Source: CAINVV01 sp038323575 (GTDB lineage: Bacteria; Bacteroidota; Bacteroidia; Bacteroidales; Prolixibacteraceae). Taken from it: a stretch of 64,000 bases of DNA. A model generated the notes under the pieces. It was not told the origin of the DNA. It saw only the letters and a list, made by a program, of their open reading frames with translations, and searched no databases. Position numbers and translations under genes: made by a program. Location: assembly GCA_038323575.1 (NCBI GenBank), contig JBBQHB010000017.1, forward strand, positions 1-64,000, read 5' to 3'. Below are positions 25,912-34,366 of the stretch, in pieces (position 1 is the first letter of the stretch; each line of letters starts with the position of its first letter).

Positions 25912-28842
25912 TTACATTCCCTTGAGGTTGACAGATAAAATGAATTCTGATGTGACTGTTTTTGACTCGATCCGGTATGATTCTCTCACTCCTATTTTAA
26001 CCGGAGCGATAAAACGCAGGAAATTACATTCTGTTAAAAACTCTGCACCTGTTGAGCTCAGCGATTGGGTCACAGAACCTGAAGGATGAACAGGTCTGTT
26101 AATTTTGGCATAATCGTAATGAACACGCAGCGTAATTCTTTTCAGATAGACAAGATGCCACAAGTGCCAGTCGGGAGAGAGCAGTGGTAGTACATAATCA
26201 CTCCTGAATGTAAAAAGGCTTGTGTTATCCAGGTTTTCATATCCTCTGGGATAGTCTATCAGGTCATTAAAGGAGGAGTATTCCGAATTTTTCTGCTGGA
26301 AACCTCCGTAAATTTTTATTCCCTGATTTTCAATGACACCAGGCAGAAAGAATGTCCCTTCAGCTGAAGTAATTTGTCCCAATTGCTTGTTTCCGATAGG
26401 AGTATGCCTGTATTGCAGATTTATTGCCTGACCCCAGCCTGGTTGAATGTCCCTGATGCTCTGTTGCCTTAAGTTATGTGCATAAAGCCGGTAGGTGAAA
26501 GGGATGTAGCTGCCCCTGAATATAGAGGATGGAGTCTTTTGTTCCTGCCATCGGTAGGTATAGCCTATTTGAAATTCGGGTTGAACCAGCCGGTACATTT
26601 TACCCCGCGAGAAATTCAGTGGTATTGCTGCATCCAGCCTTAGGTTCATTATTGTTTGGGTGTACGGAACAGATACGGTATCCTGTCTGATTAATACATT
26701 TTGGGAATTGTAATGTTTGTTGATCTGGTAATAGGTTGAATTTTCTTTCCCATAATCACCATAAAGTCTAAAAACAGGATACCATCCGGCATATTCGAAC
26801 TTCCCAACCCATTTCCCTGTATGGTTGACGGTTGAATAATCATAGCCGAATTGGGTAATGGCTGTAGTGAGTTTATTTTGGGAAATAACTGAAAATCCAG
26901 TATTTATAACCGACTGATCCGGATCAATATAGACCGGAGACCAACTGTGGATATTGAATAAGTCCAGTATTTTAACATACTTCTTACTCACATAATTACT
27001 CGTATCCGGGGTGCTGAAGTCGATTATTCCCTTTTCCTGGGCCGTCAGTTTGTCTGATAAGGTGTCCTGAAACTGGCGGGTGGATGATACTTCCTTCCAT
27101 TTTGACCGGGAAGTCTCCTGTCCGGCTATTTTAAAGCCATCAGCAGAATAATTGCTGAAGATTAAAGTGTTGCCGTCAACAGAACTTTGAAGATCTTTCA
27201 GGCCGTATTTGGCCGTAGCAATGCGATAGTTCTGTCCTGATGTCAGGTCCAATGCGTATCCTTCGTCTTTGCCTGCTATATCTGCAGCATAATAAAGATA
27301 ATTGCTGCGTTGGACAGGTTTCTTAATTCCGCCAAAGGTTGGTTTGGTTATCTGAACAACTTCGCCTGTTGCCGGATTGATGCGAACAATGGATTTCCCT
27401 TCCGTTCCAAGCTCAATCGCATAAAGAGCTGATTGATCTGTCGACCATGAAGGGGTAAAAAAAGCATTATACCCTTCAGCCTTTAATTCCTTTATTATCT
27501 GGCCGTTATCCATTGATAAAAGGACAATAGAAGAGAGATTCTGGTCATTATATTTAACTGCGGCGATGGATTTACCGTCTGGTGAAATTACCGGAGCAAA
27601 AAGCTTCTCATCGTAGCTCTTTTCCCACAGATTTCCGCTCCGGATATCCAGAATGCGCAACAATGAACGATCTTTGTGGGTCCATCTGATGTCTGGTTTT
27701 GTTTCTATCCATATGATCTTTCCGTTGGAACAACTCATTGATTCATCTTGAATATATCCTGGCTGGAAGAGAATTTTCTCCCTTGTTTTGCCGCTAATCA
27801 ATACGATTTGGGCTATTTTATCGATTGATGTTTTCATTGCCACAAAAGAGGAATCATCCACAAAGAAAGGATATCTGTACGAAGTGTAATATTTTGAATT
27901 TTTTGTCTGAAAAATATTGGTGCCGGAAATATCAGTCTGGTTTTCAAGCCCAAAAGGTTGAGTTACTTTCAGGTTCTTCATGATTTCCAGATAGTATTGA
28001 TCCTGATTCTTTCCCGTTGCCAGTTTCAATCCCCTGGAGAGGGAATTGAGTCCAAGCGGGTTCCTGGCAATGTGGTGAAGAACCTTGCTCCAAACCTCTC
28101 CCCCATTTTGATTTCGGATATTTGAAACCATTTGATATCCAAGATGATAGTAATTCGGAATGTAATCTTTGTAGGATCCGAGATATGCTTTGTCAAAACT
28201 GAATATACCCTTTTCATCAGCCTGTGCTTTTAATTCCATGGTAAAGGAAGGTAACCGCCCTCTTCCGGAATGACTGAAAGCGGTCTCGGCAACCACTGCG
28301 TCGCCTTCCAGGAACCAGAATGGCAGATATGCACCAACAACTACCGAAGCGGCTTGTTCACCAAGCAGAATTCTGAATATTGCGGGTAATTCAGACTCAA
28401 TTTTATCCATTTGAGCGTGGTGCCGAAGTTCATGAATGGCAAGCTGTTCAATCCAGTCCTGTGCATACATTTCCTGGCCCGGAGTCGGGAAAAGTTCCAC
28501 CCTTGAGGGCGACCAGGCCACAAAACCATTTGATTGAATCGATTTTGTGTGGAGTATTACCGAGATTTTTTTGGGTTGGGTTTTAAGTGTAATCCCTGAA
28601 TAACCGTACACCTTTTCGAATATATGCGCAGCTCTTTGGGCCTGGACTTCATAATCTGACGGATAGATTAGCTGAAAATTATCTGTCTGAATCTGGCGCC
28701 ATTTAATGGAGGCAGGATCCTGTCCAACGACAAAATATTGAGCAGCAACAAAATATGGAAATATAAGCAGGCAGATCATCGGAATTATCGATCGTCTGAC
28801 GCTTCGCCCTTTCCGTGGTGAAGATATTTTAATTTGTTTCAT
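25912..28842 (-). CDS. Exported metallopeptidase/beta-propeller protein
   Basis: A 976-residue exported protein. A signal peptide ends near PYFVAAQ (about residue 34). The next 250 residues resemble a gluzincin-type peptidase domain with the zinc motif HELRH in AIHELRHHAQ (about residue 137) and a downstream Glu-containing helix in FWFLEGDAVVAETAF. Residues about 320-620 contain repeated WD40/TolB-like strands (for example PVISPDGKSIAAVKY and PSWSTDQSALYAIE), typical of a beta-propeller. The C-terminal 300 residues alternate in the manner of an outer-membrane beta-barrel. The start overlaps the aminopeptidase P gene by 14 bp. Function unknown; the layout suggests an outer-membrane anchored peptidase or surface protein. 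Confidence 0.75.
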   Translation of the reverse strand: MKQIKISSPRKGRSVRRSIIPMICLLIFPYFVAAQYFVVGQDPASIKWRQIQTDNFQLIYPSDYEVQAQRAAHIFEKVYGYSGITLKTQPKKISVILHTKSIQSNGFVAWSPSRVELFPTPGQEMYAQDWIEQLAIHELRHHAQMDKIESELPAIFRILLGEQAASVVVGAYLPFWFLEGDAVVAETAFSHSGRGRLPSFTMELKAQADEKGIFSFDKAYLGSYKDYIPNYYHLGYQMVSNIRNQNGGEVWSKVLHHIARNPLGLNSLSRGLKLATGKNQDQYYLEIMKNLKVTQPFGLENQTDISGTNIFQTKNSKYYTSYRYPFFVDDSSFVAMKTSIDKIAQIVLISGKTREKILFQPGYIQDESMSCSNGKIIWIETKPDIRWTHKDRSLLRILDIRSGNLWEKSYDEKLFAPVISPDGKSIAAVKYNDQNLSSIVLLSMDNGQIIKELKAEGYNAFFTPSWSTDQSALYAIELGTEGKSIVRINPATGEVVQITKPTFGGIKKPVQRSNYLYYAADIAGKDEGYALDLTSGQNYRIATAKYGLKDLQSSVDGNTLIFSNYSADGFKIAGQETSRSKWKEVSSTRQFQDTLSDKLTAQEKGIIDFSTPDTSNYVSKKYVKILDLFNIHSWSPVYIDPDQSVINTGFSVISQNKLTTAITQFGYDYSTVNHTGKWVGKFEYAGWYPVFRLYGDYGKENSTYYQINKHYNSQNVLIRQDTVSVPYTQTIMNLRLDAAIPLNFSRGKMYRLVQPEFQIGYTYRWQEQKTPSSIFRGSYIPFTYRLYAHNLRQQSIRDIQPGWGQAINLQYRHTPIGNKQLGQITSAEGTFFLPGVIENQGIKIYGGFQQKNSEYSSFNDLIDYPRGYENLDNTSLFTFRSDYVLPLLSPDWHLWHLVYLKRITLRVHYDYAKINRPVHPSGSVTQSLSSTGAEFLTECNFLRFIAPVKIGVRESYRIESKTVTSEFILSVNLKGM

Positions 28843-30631
28843 TCAGTGGTGCACATTGTGTAATTAACCATTCCCGAACATCGTTGTCCGGGATAAGTGG
28901 GGAAATTTTTTTACATACAGTTTCATGGTAATGGTTGATCCATTTAAGTTCATCCTGGCTAAGCAATTCTGTCCTGATCAATTTTCTATCGATGGGACAA
29001 AGGGAAATTGTTTCAAAACATAGAAAATTGCCAAATGCATTGGACTGATATTTTTTGCACAGAATTACGTTTTCAATCCGGATGCCGTATTCTCCCTCCC
29101 GGTATATACCCGGTTCATTGGATAAAAGATGCCCTTCCCTGATCGGTTCGTTGTTAAATTCGGCCCGTATGCTCATAGGACCCTCGTGTACAGATAAAAA
29201 ATATCCTATACCGTGACCCGTTCCATGTCCGTAATTTATTGCCTTATCCCACAATGGTTTACGCGTAATGGCGTCAAGCGAATATCCTTTAGTGCCTTCC
29301 GGATAAATGGCATTCGCCAAGGCTATATGACCTTTCAGGCAGATAGTGAAATCAGTACGCTGTTTTTTTGTTGCAGTTCCTGTCGAAATTGTCCGGGTAA
29401 TATCAGTTGTTCCATCCAGATATTGACCGCCTGAATCAATCAACAGTATATTATCAGGTTCAATCAAACTGTCAGACTGATTGGTGGCGTGATAATGAAC
29501 GATGGCTCCATGAGGCCCGAAACCAACAATCGGATGAAAACTATCACCTTTGAATTGTGACTGTTTGCTGCGGTATTCGTTCATTATCTGACCAACCTTT
29601 ACTTCAGTGATATTTTCTTTCCCGATGGCCCGGGAGATCCGGTGCAATGCATAAACCATCGCGGCCCCGTCCTTCAGATGTGCTGATTTAATTCTCTTAA
29701 TTTCCTTCGGATCTTTTCTCGCCTTGAGCAGTGTTGTCAATGAAACCGCCCGCTCAATGATATTTGATTCAAAAATGAGCTTTACTACAAGAGAATTCGT
29801 GCGAAGCGGATCAATCAGAATTCGTTGATTATTTTTTCTTGCTAAAAATGCAAGGAATGAATCATAGGAACTTATTTTTATTCCTTCATCCTCCAGTTTC
29901 TTTCTGACAATTCCGGTAATTTTAGTAGGATCAATAAACAACCACACGCTTTCCTGGTCAATATAACCGTAAGCAGTAAAAAGAGGCGTGTATAGTATTT
30001 CGTCTCCCCGTAAGTTAAACAGCCAGGCAACATCATCCAACATTGATATTACAGTTGCATCACTTTCAGTGGACAACAGCATTTTCCTGACCATTTCAAT
30101 TTTTTCGCCCCGCGGTTTTCCTGCAAAACCCACAGGATGTTCATAAACAGGATTGCCTCCTGCTATTGGACGTTCTTTCCAAATTCCGGTAACCAGATCT
30201 GTGTCCGGACTAAACAGGATGCCCTTCGCATACAATTTTGAACTTATCTGACCCGAATCTGCTGCTGAAATGGTTAATCCGTCGACTGCCACCTTGTTCC
30301 CTGCTTTCAGATTTTGAATGATCCAGTCTTCCACCGATATGGCCCCGGGAACCCTTTCCTTCATCAATTCAATGTTTGTTCCGCTCAACTCTTCTGTTGC
30401 CTGGATAAAATACCTGGTATCAGTCCACAGCATTGCATGATCCTGAGTTACAAGTACCTTGCCGTATGATCCGGTAAAACCTGAAATCCATTCTCTTGTT
30501 TTCCAGCCTTCGGGTATATATTCACTCAAATGTGGATCTGTACCGGTAATTAAATAGGCATCTATCTGATTTTCCGTCATAAGGGATCTCAGAGCTGAAA
30601 TTCTATTGGTAATATTCAAATCTTTTATCAT
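28829..30631 (-). CDS. Aminopeptidase P family (M24 metallopeptidase)
   Basis: Aminopeptidase P removes an N-terminal residue that precedes proline, using two metal ions. Two creatinase-like N-terminal domains (about residues 1-300) precede the pita-bread catalytic domain. Metal ligands are visible as the two Asp in LLIDSGGQYLDGTTDIT, the His in GHGTGHGIGYF, and the Glu residues in LLSNEPGIY and GIRIENVIL. Its 600 residues match the long eukaryote-like APP1/XPNPEP type common in Bacteroidota. No signal peptide is evident, so it is probably cytoplasmic. It is 10 bp from the NUDIX gene and overlaps the next gene by 14 bp, indicating a tight operon. Confidence 0.92.
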   Translation of the reverse strand: MIKDLNITNRISALRSLMTENQIDAYLITGTDPHLSEYIPEGWKTREWISGFTGSYGKVLVTQDHAMLWTDTRYFIQATEELSGTNIELMKERVPGAISVEDWIIQNLKAGNKVAVDGLTISAADSGQISSKLYAKGILFSPDTDLVTGIWKERPIAGGNPVYEHPVGFAGKPRGEKIEMVRKMLLSTESDATVISMLDDVAWLFNLRGDEILYTPLFTAYGYIDQESVWLFIDPTKITGIVRKKLEDEGIKISSYDSFLAFLARKNNQRILIDPLRTNSLVVKLIFESNIIERAVSLTTLLKARKDPKEIKRIKSAHLKDGAAMVYALHRISRAIGKENITEVKVGQIMNEYRSKQSQFKGDSFHPIVGFGPHGAIVHYHATNQSDSLIEPDNILLIDSGGQYLDGTTDITRTISTGTATKKQRTDFTICLKGHIALANAIYPEGTKGYSLDAITRKPLWDKAINYGHGTGHGIGYFLSVHEGPMSIRAEFNNEPIREGHLLSNEPGIYREGEYGIRIENVILCKKYQSNAFGNFLCFETISLCPIDRKLIRTELLSQDELKWINHYHETVCKKISPLIPDNDVREWLITQCAPLNETN

Positions 30632-30641
30632 AATCTATTCA

Positions 30642-31202
30642 TCAATAACGCTTAGCAAGATAATACCGAACAATTTGTTTCATACTTTCGGAACATAATG
30701 TATCCAAATCAAAGTTTTCCGGATGGATGAATTCGACTGAAGTCACATCATCTGCCGGATTCAGTAATCCAAGGTCATCCGTCTCGCACACAAATGCCAG
30801 GTCGACCGTCGGTACCACAAAATTTGAAAAAGGATATAAATTGGGGAATGAAACCAGATAGGTCATATGAGTTACCTGCAGGTTCAATTCTTCTTTTATT
30901 TCCCTAAAAACTGCCTCTTCTGCTGTTTCCATCGGTTCTACAAAGCCTCCGGGCAGATCCAGCATGCCTTTGTTCGGTTCAATGGCACGACGGGTCAGCA
31001 GGAGTTCGCCGGCAGTATTAAAAATTAAGCAGGCAACTGCGGCAGAATTATTGATGTAAAATTGAAATTCGCATTTTTCACACCTGTATGACCTTCCACC
31101 ATCTTTGCTGTTGAAAGATGATGAGCCGCATTTGGGACAAAAGACAAAGGGATCAGATTCTTCCTGCGGTATCATTTGATGAATTTCATTGCTTTCATCC
31201 AT
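30642..31202 (-). CDS. NUDIX hydrolase with zinc ribbon
   Basis: A 186-residue NUDIX hydrolase. The N-terminal zinc ribbon has CPKC (about residue 22) and CEKC (about residue 39), and the NUDIX box follows near residues 84-106 (GGFVEP...REIKEELNL, fitting Gx5Ex7REUxEExGU). A zinc ribbon ahead of a NUDIX domain also occurs in NudC-like NADH pyrophosphatases, but this protein is shorter and the substrate is unknown. It overlaps the upstream esterase gene by 31 bp and precedes aminopeptidase P by 10 bp, so its translation is probably coupled. Confidence 0.88.
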   Translation of the reverse strand: MDESNEIHQMIPQEESDPFVFCPKCGSSSFNSKDGGRSYRCEKCEFQFYINNSAAVACLIFNTAGELLLTRRAIEPNKGMLDLPGGFVEPMETAEEAVFREIKEELNLQVTHMTYLVSFPNLYPFSNFVVPTVDLAFVCETDDLGLLNPADDVTSVEFIHPENFDLDTLCSESMKQIVRYYLAKRY

Positions 31203-32074
31203 TCAATGACCATGAGTGGCCACTGATCGTGGGCCTTCCCGGTTTTATGCATCCCGAATCCGTGACCTCCTTCTTTGAAAATATGAAGTTCTGCAGGAAT
31301 ATTTTCACGTTTCAGCGCCATGTAATACTCAATGCTGTTTCGGGGTTTAACTCCGGAATCGTCGTCTGCAAGGGCTATAAAGGCCGGAGGAGTTTGGTTT
31401 GTAACCTGCAGTTCGTTGCAGAAATTCTGAATTATCTTCCAGTCATTCGTTTTGCCTATCAGATTTTCCCTTGAACCCATATGGCCCCATTCCTCTTTAA
31501 AGGTTATTACCGGATAAAGCAATATCGAAAAATCCGGACGACAGCTTAGCTTATCAACATGCTTATTTGAATTCTTATTGCCTGAATCAAAGTGAGTTGA
31601 CAGGGTTGATGCAAGATGCCCTCCTGCCGAGAAACCTGCGATGCCCACCTTTTTCGGATCTATTGACCACTCTTCGGCATGAAACCTCACCATTCTCATG
31701 GCTTGTTGGGCATCCTGCAAAGGCATCTCTGAATGGCCATAAGGCAATCTGTATTTCAAAACGATTCCTGCGACACCATGCGACTGAAGAAATTCAGCTA
31801 CTTCATATCCTTCGTGATCCATTGCTTCCATTCCATATCCGCCGCCGGGACAAATGATTACCGCAACGCCGGTATTAATCTCCTTCGTTGGAAGATAAAC
31901 GGTTAAGGTAGGTTCTGAAACAAAACGAACCCTTCTCCCTTCAAAAGTCTCCTCAGGTTTTGGAGACACAACATCACCCGGTGTACCATCCGGCCATAAT
32001 TTCATAACATTTTGTGATTTAGCGTATTGGAATAAAATCATAAAGAAAAGAATCAAATAAATTTTATTTTTCAT
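31172..32074 (-). CDS. Exported alpha/beta hydrolase (BD-FAE/esterase type)
   Basis: A 300-residue alpha/beta hydrolase similar to acetyl-xylan esterase-like or BD-FAE proteins. The signal peptide KNKIYLILFFMILFQYAKSQ guided the choice of the ATG at 32074 over one nine codons upstream. Catalytic residues are Ser in GFSAGG (about residue 147), a probable Asp in LADDDSGVKP, and His in EGGHGFGMH; the oxyanion region is ICPGGGY. It probably deacylates a carbohydrate or small ester in the periplasm. It starts the four-gene run esterase-NUDIX-aminopeptidase P-metallopeptidase, overlapping NUDIX by 31 bp. Confidence 0.83.
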   Translation of the reverse strand: MKNKIYLILFFMILFQYAKSQNVMKLWPDGTPGDVVSPKPEETFEGRRVRFVSEPTLTVYLPTKEINTGVAVIICPGGGYGMEAMDHEGYEVAEFLQSHGVAGIVLKYRLPYGHSEMPLQDAQQAMRMVRFHAEEWSIDPKKVGIAGFSAGGHLASTLSTHFDSGNKNSNKHVDKLSCRPDFSILLYPVITFKEEWGHMGSRENLIGKTNDWKIIQNFCNELQVTNQTPPAFIALADDDSGVKPRNSIEYYMALKRENIPAELHIFKEGGHGFGMHKTGKAHDQWPLMVIEWMKAMKFIK

Positions 32075-32201
32075 GAGATCATAACTAAATAAATAATTCA
32101 TTATAATTTATACGTTTCCGGAACAAGGTTTAAAAATAACCAAATATTGGTGTATTGTTTGCAGAATTCAGTATAATGCATGCTTAAATAAATTTTTCGT
32201 C

Positions 32202-32209
32202 TATTTTTG
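32202..32209 (+). promoter_or_regulatory. -7 box directly before lysE-like start
   Basis: TATTTTTG is a perfect TAnnTTTG box ending 5 nt before the ATG at 32215. The transcription start would fall on or next to the start codon, suggesting a leaderless mRNA. Confidence 0.5.
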
Positions 32210-32214
32210 CAATT

Positions 32215-32847
32215 ATGGATTTTAATTTACTATGGAAAGGAGTACTCACGGGGCTTGCCGTATCAATTCCGCTGGGACCGCTCGGAATGTTATGTATTCA
32301 GAGAACTGTGAATAAAAACTGGAAATCAGGTATCATGTCCGGTATTGGTGTAGCAACCGCAGATAGTACTTATGCGCTTGTTGCAGGTTTTGGTTTATCT
32401 ATTATAATTGATTTTATCCGGGTTAATGAAATTTACTTTAAATTTGTTGGTTCGATCGTTTTAGTCCTTTTGGGTATCTATATTTTCAGGTCAAATCCGA
32501 CGAAGCAGATTCTTAAATACAAAAGAAGGGGCCCTTCGCACCTGCACGATTTTCTTACCACTTTCCTTGTAACCTTGTCTAATCCCCTCTCCGTCTTTGT
32601 TTTCATTGCAATATTTACCAGCAACAGTATTGTACTGCATTTTTCTCATCCGCTGGAAGCCTTACTTACCATCGGAGGAATTTTCGTGGGAGGAACTCTC
32701 TGGTGGATAACCATTACCGGTCTTGCGAATCAGTTCAGGCACAAATTCACAATCAACACCTTATATTGGGCCAACCGTGTGATAGGGATAAGTGTGATTG
32801 TGGTTGCCTTAGCCTTTCTTATTTACCTGCAAACACACGAAATCTGA
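32215..32847 (+). CDS. LysE family translocator
   Basis: LysE/RhtB proteins export amino acids or related small molecules across the inner membrane. This one has 210 residues and six predicted membrane helices; the start AVSIPLGPLGMLCIQRTVNKNWKSG is the family signature near the first helix, with the conserved GxxxA(D/T) region in GIGVATADSTYALVAGFGLS. The substrate cannot be told. The gene stands between two minus-strand genes and converges on the SDR gene 17 bp away. A -7 promoter box almost touches its start codon. Confidence 0.88.
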   Translation: MDFNLLWKGVLTGLAVSIPLGPLGMLCIQRTVNKNWKSGIMSGIGVATADSTYALVAGFGLSIIIDFIRVNEIYFKFVGSIVLVLLGIYIFRSNPTKQILKYKRRGPSHLHDFLTTFLVTLSNPLSVFVFIAIFTSNSIVLHFSHPLEALLTIGGIFVGGTLWWITITGLANQFRHKFTINTLYWANRVIGISVIVVALAFLIYLQTHEI

Positions 32848-32864
32848 ACGACAGCATCAATTTT

Positions 32865-33692
32865 CTAACTGCTACCGGATGATTTTTTTTTGCTCAACGG
32901 AGAATCCGGTTCATTTGCCATGTGCCTGTAAGTAAGAAAGTCAACTAAAAAAGGAAAAAACTTCCCTAAAAATACAGTCAGTTTTCCTTCCTTAAAGGTT
33001 AGAACAAGTGATCTTTTCCGTCTTTCAACTGAATTGGCAACCAAACAGGCACATGCCTCCGCACTCATCATTTTATCATCTTTTCTCGGATCTTCTCCTT
33101 GTGGAGTGCCATCGGCAATTAACGCCGACATTCTTACTTCAGAAGCAGTGAAACCAGGCGCTGCGACCAGTACATGAAGGCCTGTATGCAAATTCTCCAG
33201 CCGTATAGTATCCAAAAATCCCCTTACCGCGAATTTTGAAGCCGAATAAGCTGACCGGGCTGGCAAAGCAACATGTCCGGCGACTGAAATAATCCCTACC
33301 AGAGAACCTTTTGAACTGATCAGGTGTGGAAGTGCATATTTCGTGCAATAGACCGTCCCGTAAAAATTAACATCCATTATATGTTTAAAGCTTTTCAATT
33401 CAATATCGTCAAACAGTGCACGCATGGATAATCCTGCATTGTTGATCAGGATATCTATGCGTCCAAAATATTGAATGGTGGAGCTTATAAGGTTTTTGCA
33501 CGCTGTTTCACTGGTAACATCCGTTTGAACAGCCAATATGTCAGTACCGGAAAGTTCATTTTTCAATAAGTTCAGTCGATCAATTCTTCTTGCTGCCAGT
33601 GATAAGGAGGCACCACGTCTGGCATATTCTACGGCCAGAGCCCGTCCGATTCCTGAGGATGCCCCTGTAATAATAACGACTTTTCCGTTCAT
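32865..33692 (-). CDS. Short-chain dehydrogenase/reductase
   Basis: A 275-residue classical SDR that uses NAD(P)H. The cofactor motif TGASSGIG is at residues 9-16, NNAG follows near residue 85, and the catalytic Tyr and Lys are in YSASKFA around residue 150, after the Ser in GIISVAGH. The basic residues after the glycine motif (AARRIDRL) favour NADPH. A C-terminal basic, hydrophobic segment (LGKFFPFLVDFLTYRH) could touch the membrane. The substrate is unknown; it may reduce a lipid or sterol-like ketone, but nothing in the context tests this. Confidence 0.88.
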   Translation of the reverse strand: MNGKVVIITGASSGIGRALAVEYARRGASLSLAARRIDRLNLLKNELSGTDILAVQTDVTSETACKNLISSTIQYFGRIDILINNAGLSMRALFDDIELKSFKHIMDVNFYGTVYCTKYALPHLISSKGSLVGIISVAGHVALPARSAYSASKFAVRGFLDTIRLENLHTGLHVLVAAPGFTASEVRMSALIADGTPQGEDPRKDDKMMSAEACACLVANSVERRKRSLVLTFKEGKLTVFLGKFFPFLVDFLTYRHMANEPDSPLSKKKSSGSS

Positions 33693-33856
33693 TTACAATT
33701 AGTTATTCATATTTTTAACCCAGTTGCCTGCATGATTAATTGTAAAAATAGTGCTTTTTACCGGATAAAAATATTTGATAATTATTATTTATAATTACTT
33801 GATAATGAATATTATACAAATTTATTTATCAATAGCACCTTTTTTTATTAGCAGGA

Positions 33857-33887
33857 TTGGGTGATTATAAAAATTGAATTATCTTTG
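33857..33887 (+). promoter_or_regulatory. Promoter of tRNA-Lys
   Basis: TTGG at 33857-33860 and TATCTTTG at 33880-33887, separated by 19 bp, match the Bacteroidota -33/-7 promoter pattern. The tRNA begins 34 bp after the box. Confidence 0.75.
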
Positions 33888-33921
33888 CAGTGCCTTTGAA
33901 AAACAGAGGATATTTAAGGAT

Positions 33922-33994
33922 GACTCAGTAGCTCAGTAGGTAGAGCACATCCCTTTTAAGGATGGGGTCCTGGGTTCGAGCCCCAGCTGGGTCA
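33922..33994 (+). tRNA. tRNA-Lys (anticodon TTT)
   Basis: A complete 73-nt cloverleaf: acceptor GACTCAG pairs with CTGGGTC, the D-arm is GCTCAGTAGGTAGAGC, the anticodon loop CTTTTAA carries TTT, and the T-arm includes GTTCGAG. The 3' CCA is not encoded. It is followed at once by a strong terminator. No integrase or duplicated attachment site is visible next to it. Confidence 0.96.
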
Positions 33995-33998
33995 CACG

Positions 33999-34036
33999 AG
34001 ATTCTGTAAATCACTGATTTACAGAATCTTTTTTTT
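33999..34036 (+). terminator. Intrinsic terminator after tRNA-Lys
   Basis: AGATTCTGTAAATCA and TGATTTACAGAATCT form a perfect 15-bp inverted repeat with a one-base centre, followed by eight T residues. Confidence 0.92.
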
Positions 34037-34366
34037 GACCTGAAATTGACCCGTTATTTTAATGTTTTTTGTTCTTGCAATTATGCAAGTTAACATTCAT
34101 AACTTTTCAAGATTAGTTTCTGTTTCCCATTAGCATCAGAAAAAGGAAAAATGTACACCAATCAGGTTTTGTTTACTAAATGTAACCCCGATGCCTGTTA
34201 TTTTTTACATGACTTCAACGGTAAGATTCGAATTACCAAAAAACATGAAAAATATTATCACATATTTTTATTATGTTTGTTTTAGATCTTCTGTTTAGAA
34301 AATTATTCTGGCTTGAGTTTCTGACTAATTATACTGACAATCAATTATTTAACAATTATTTATCCG
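34037..34366 (+). promoter_or_regulatory. Upstream region of the T9SS giant protein
   Basis: 330 bp without a gene. It has an inverted repeat CTTGCA/TGCAAG at 34074-34089 and a perfect -7 box TATGTTTG at 34272-34279, 88 nt before the ATG. The likely transcript would have a leader of about 80 nt. I see no riboswitch. Confidence 0.5.

Noticed and set aside
33922..34036. tRNA-Lys as an integration site for a genomic island.
   Set aside because: No integrase, no duplicated tRNA 3' end, and neighbouring genes look normal for the chromosome.
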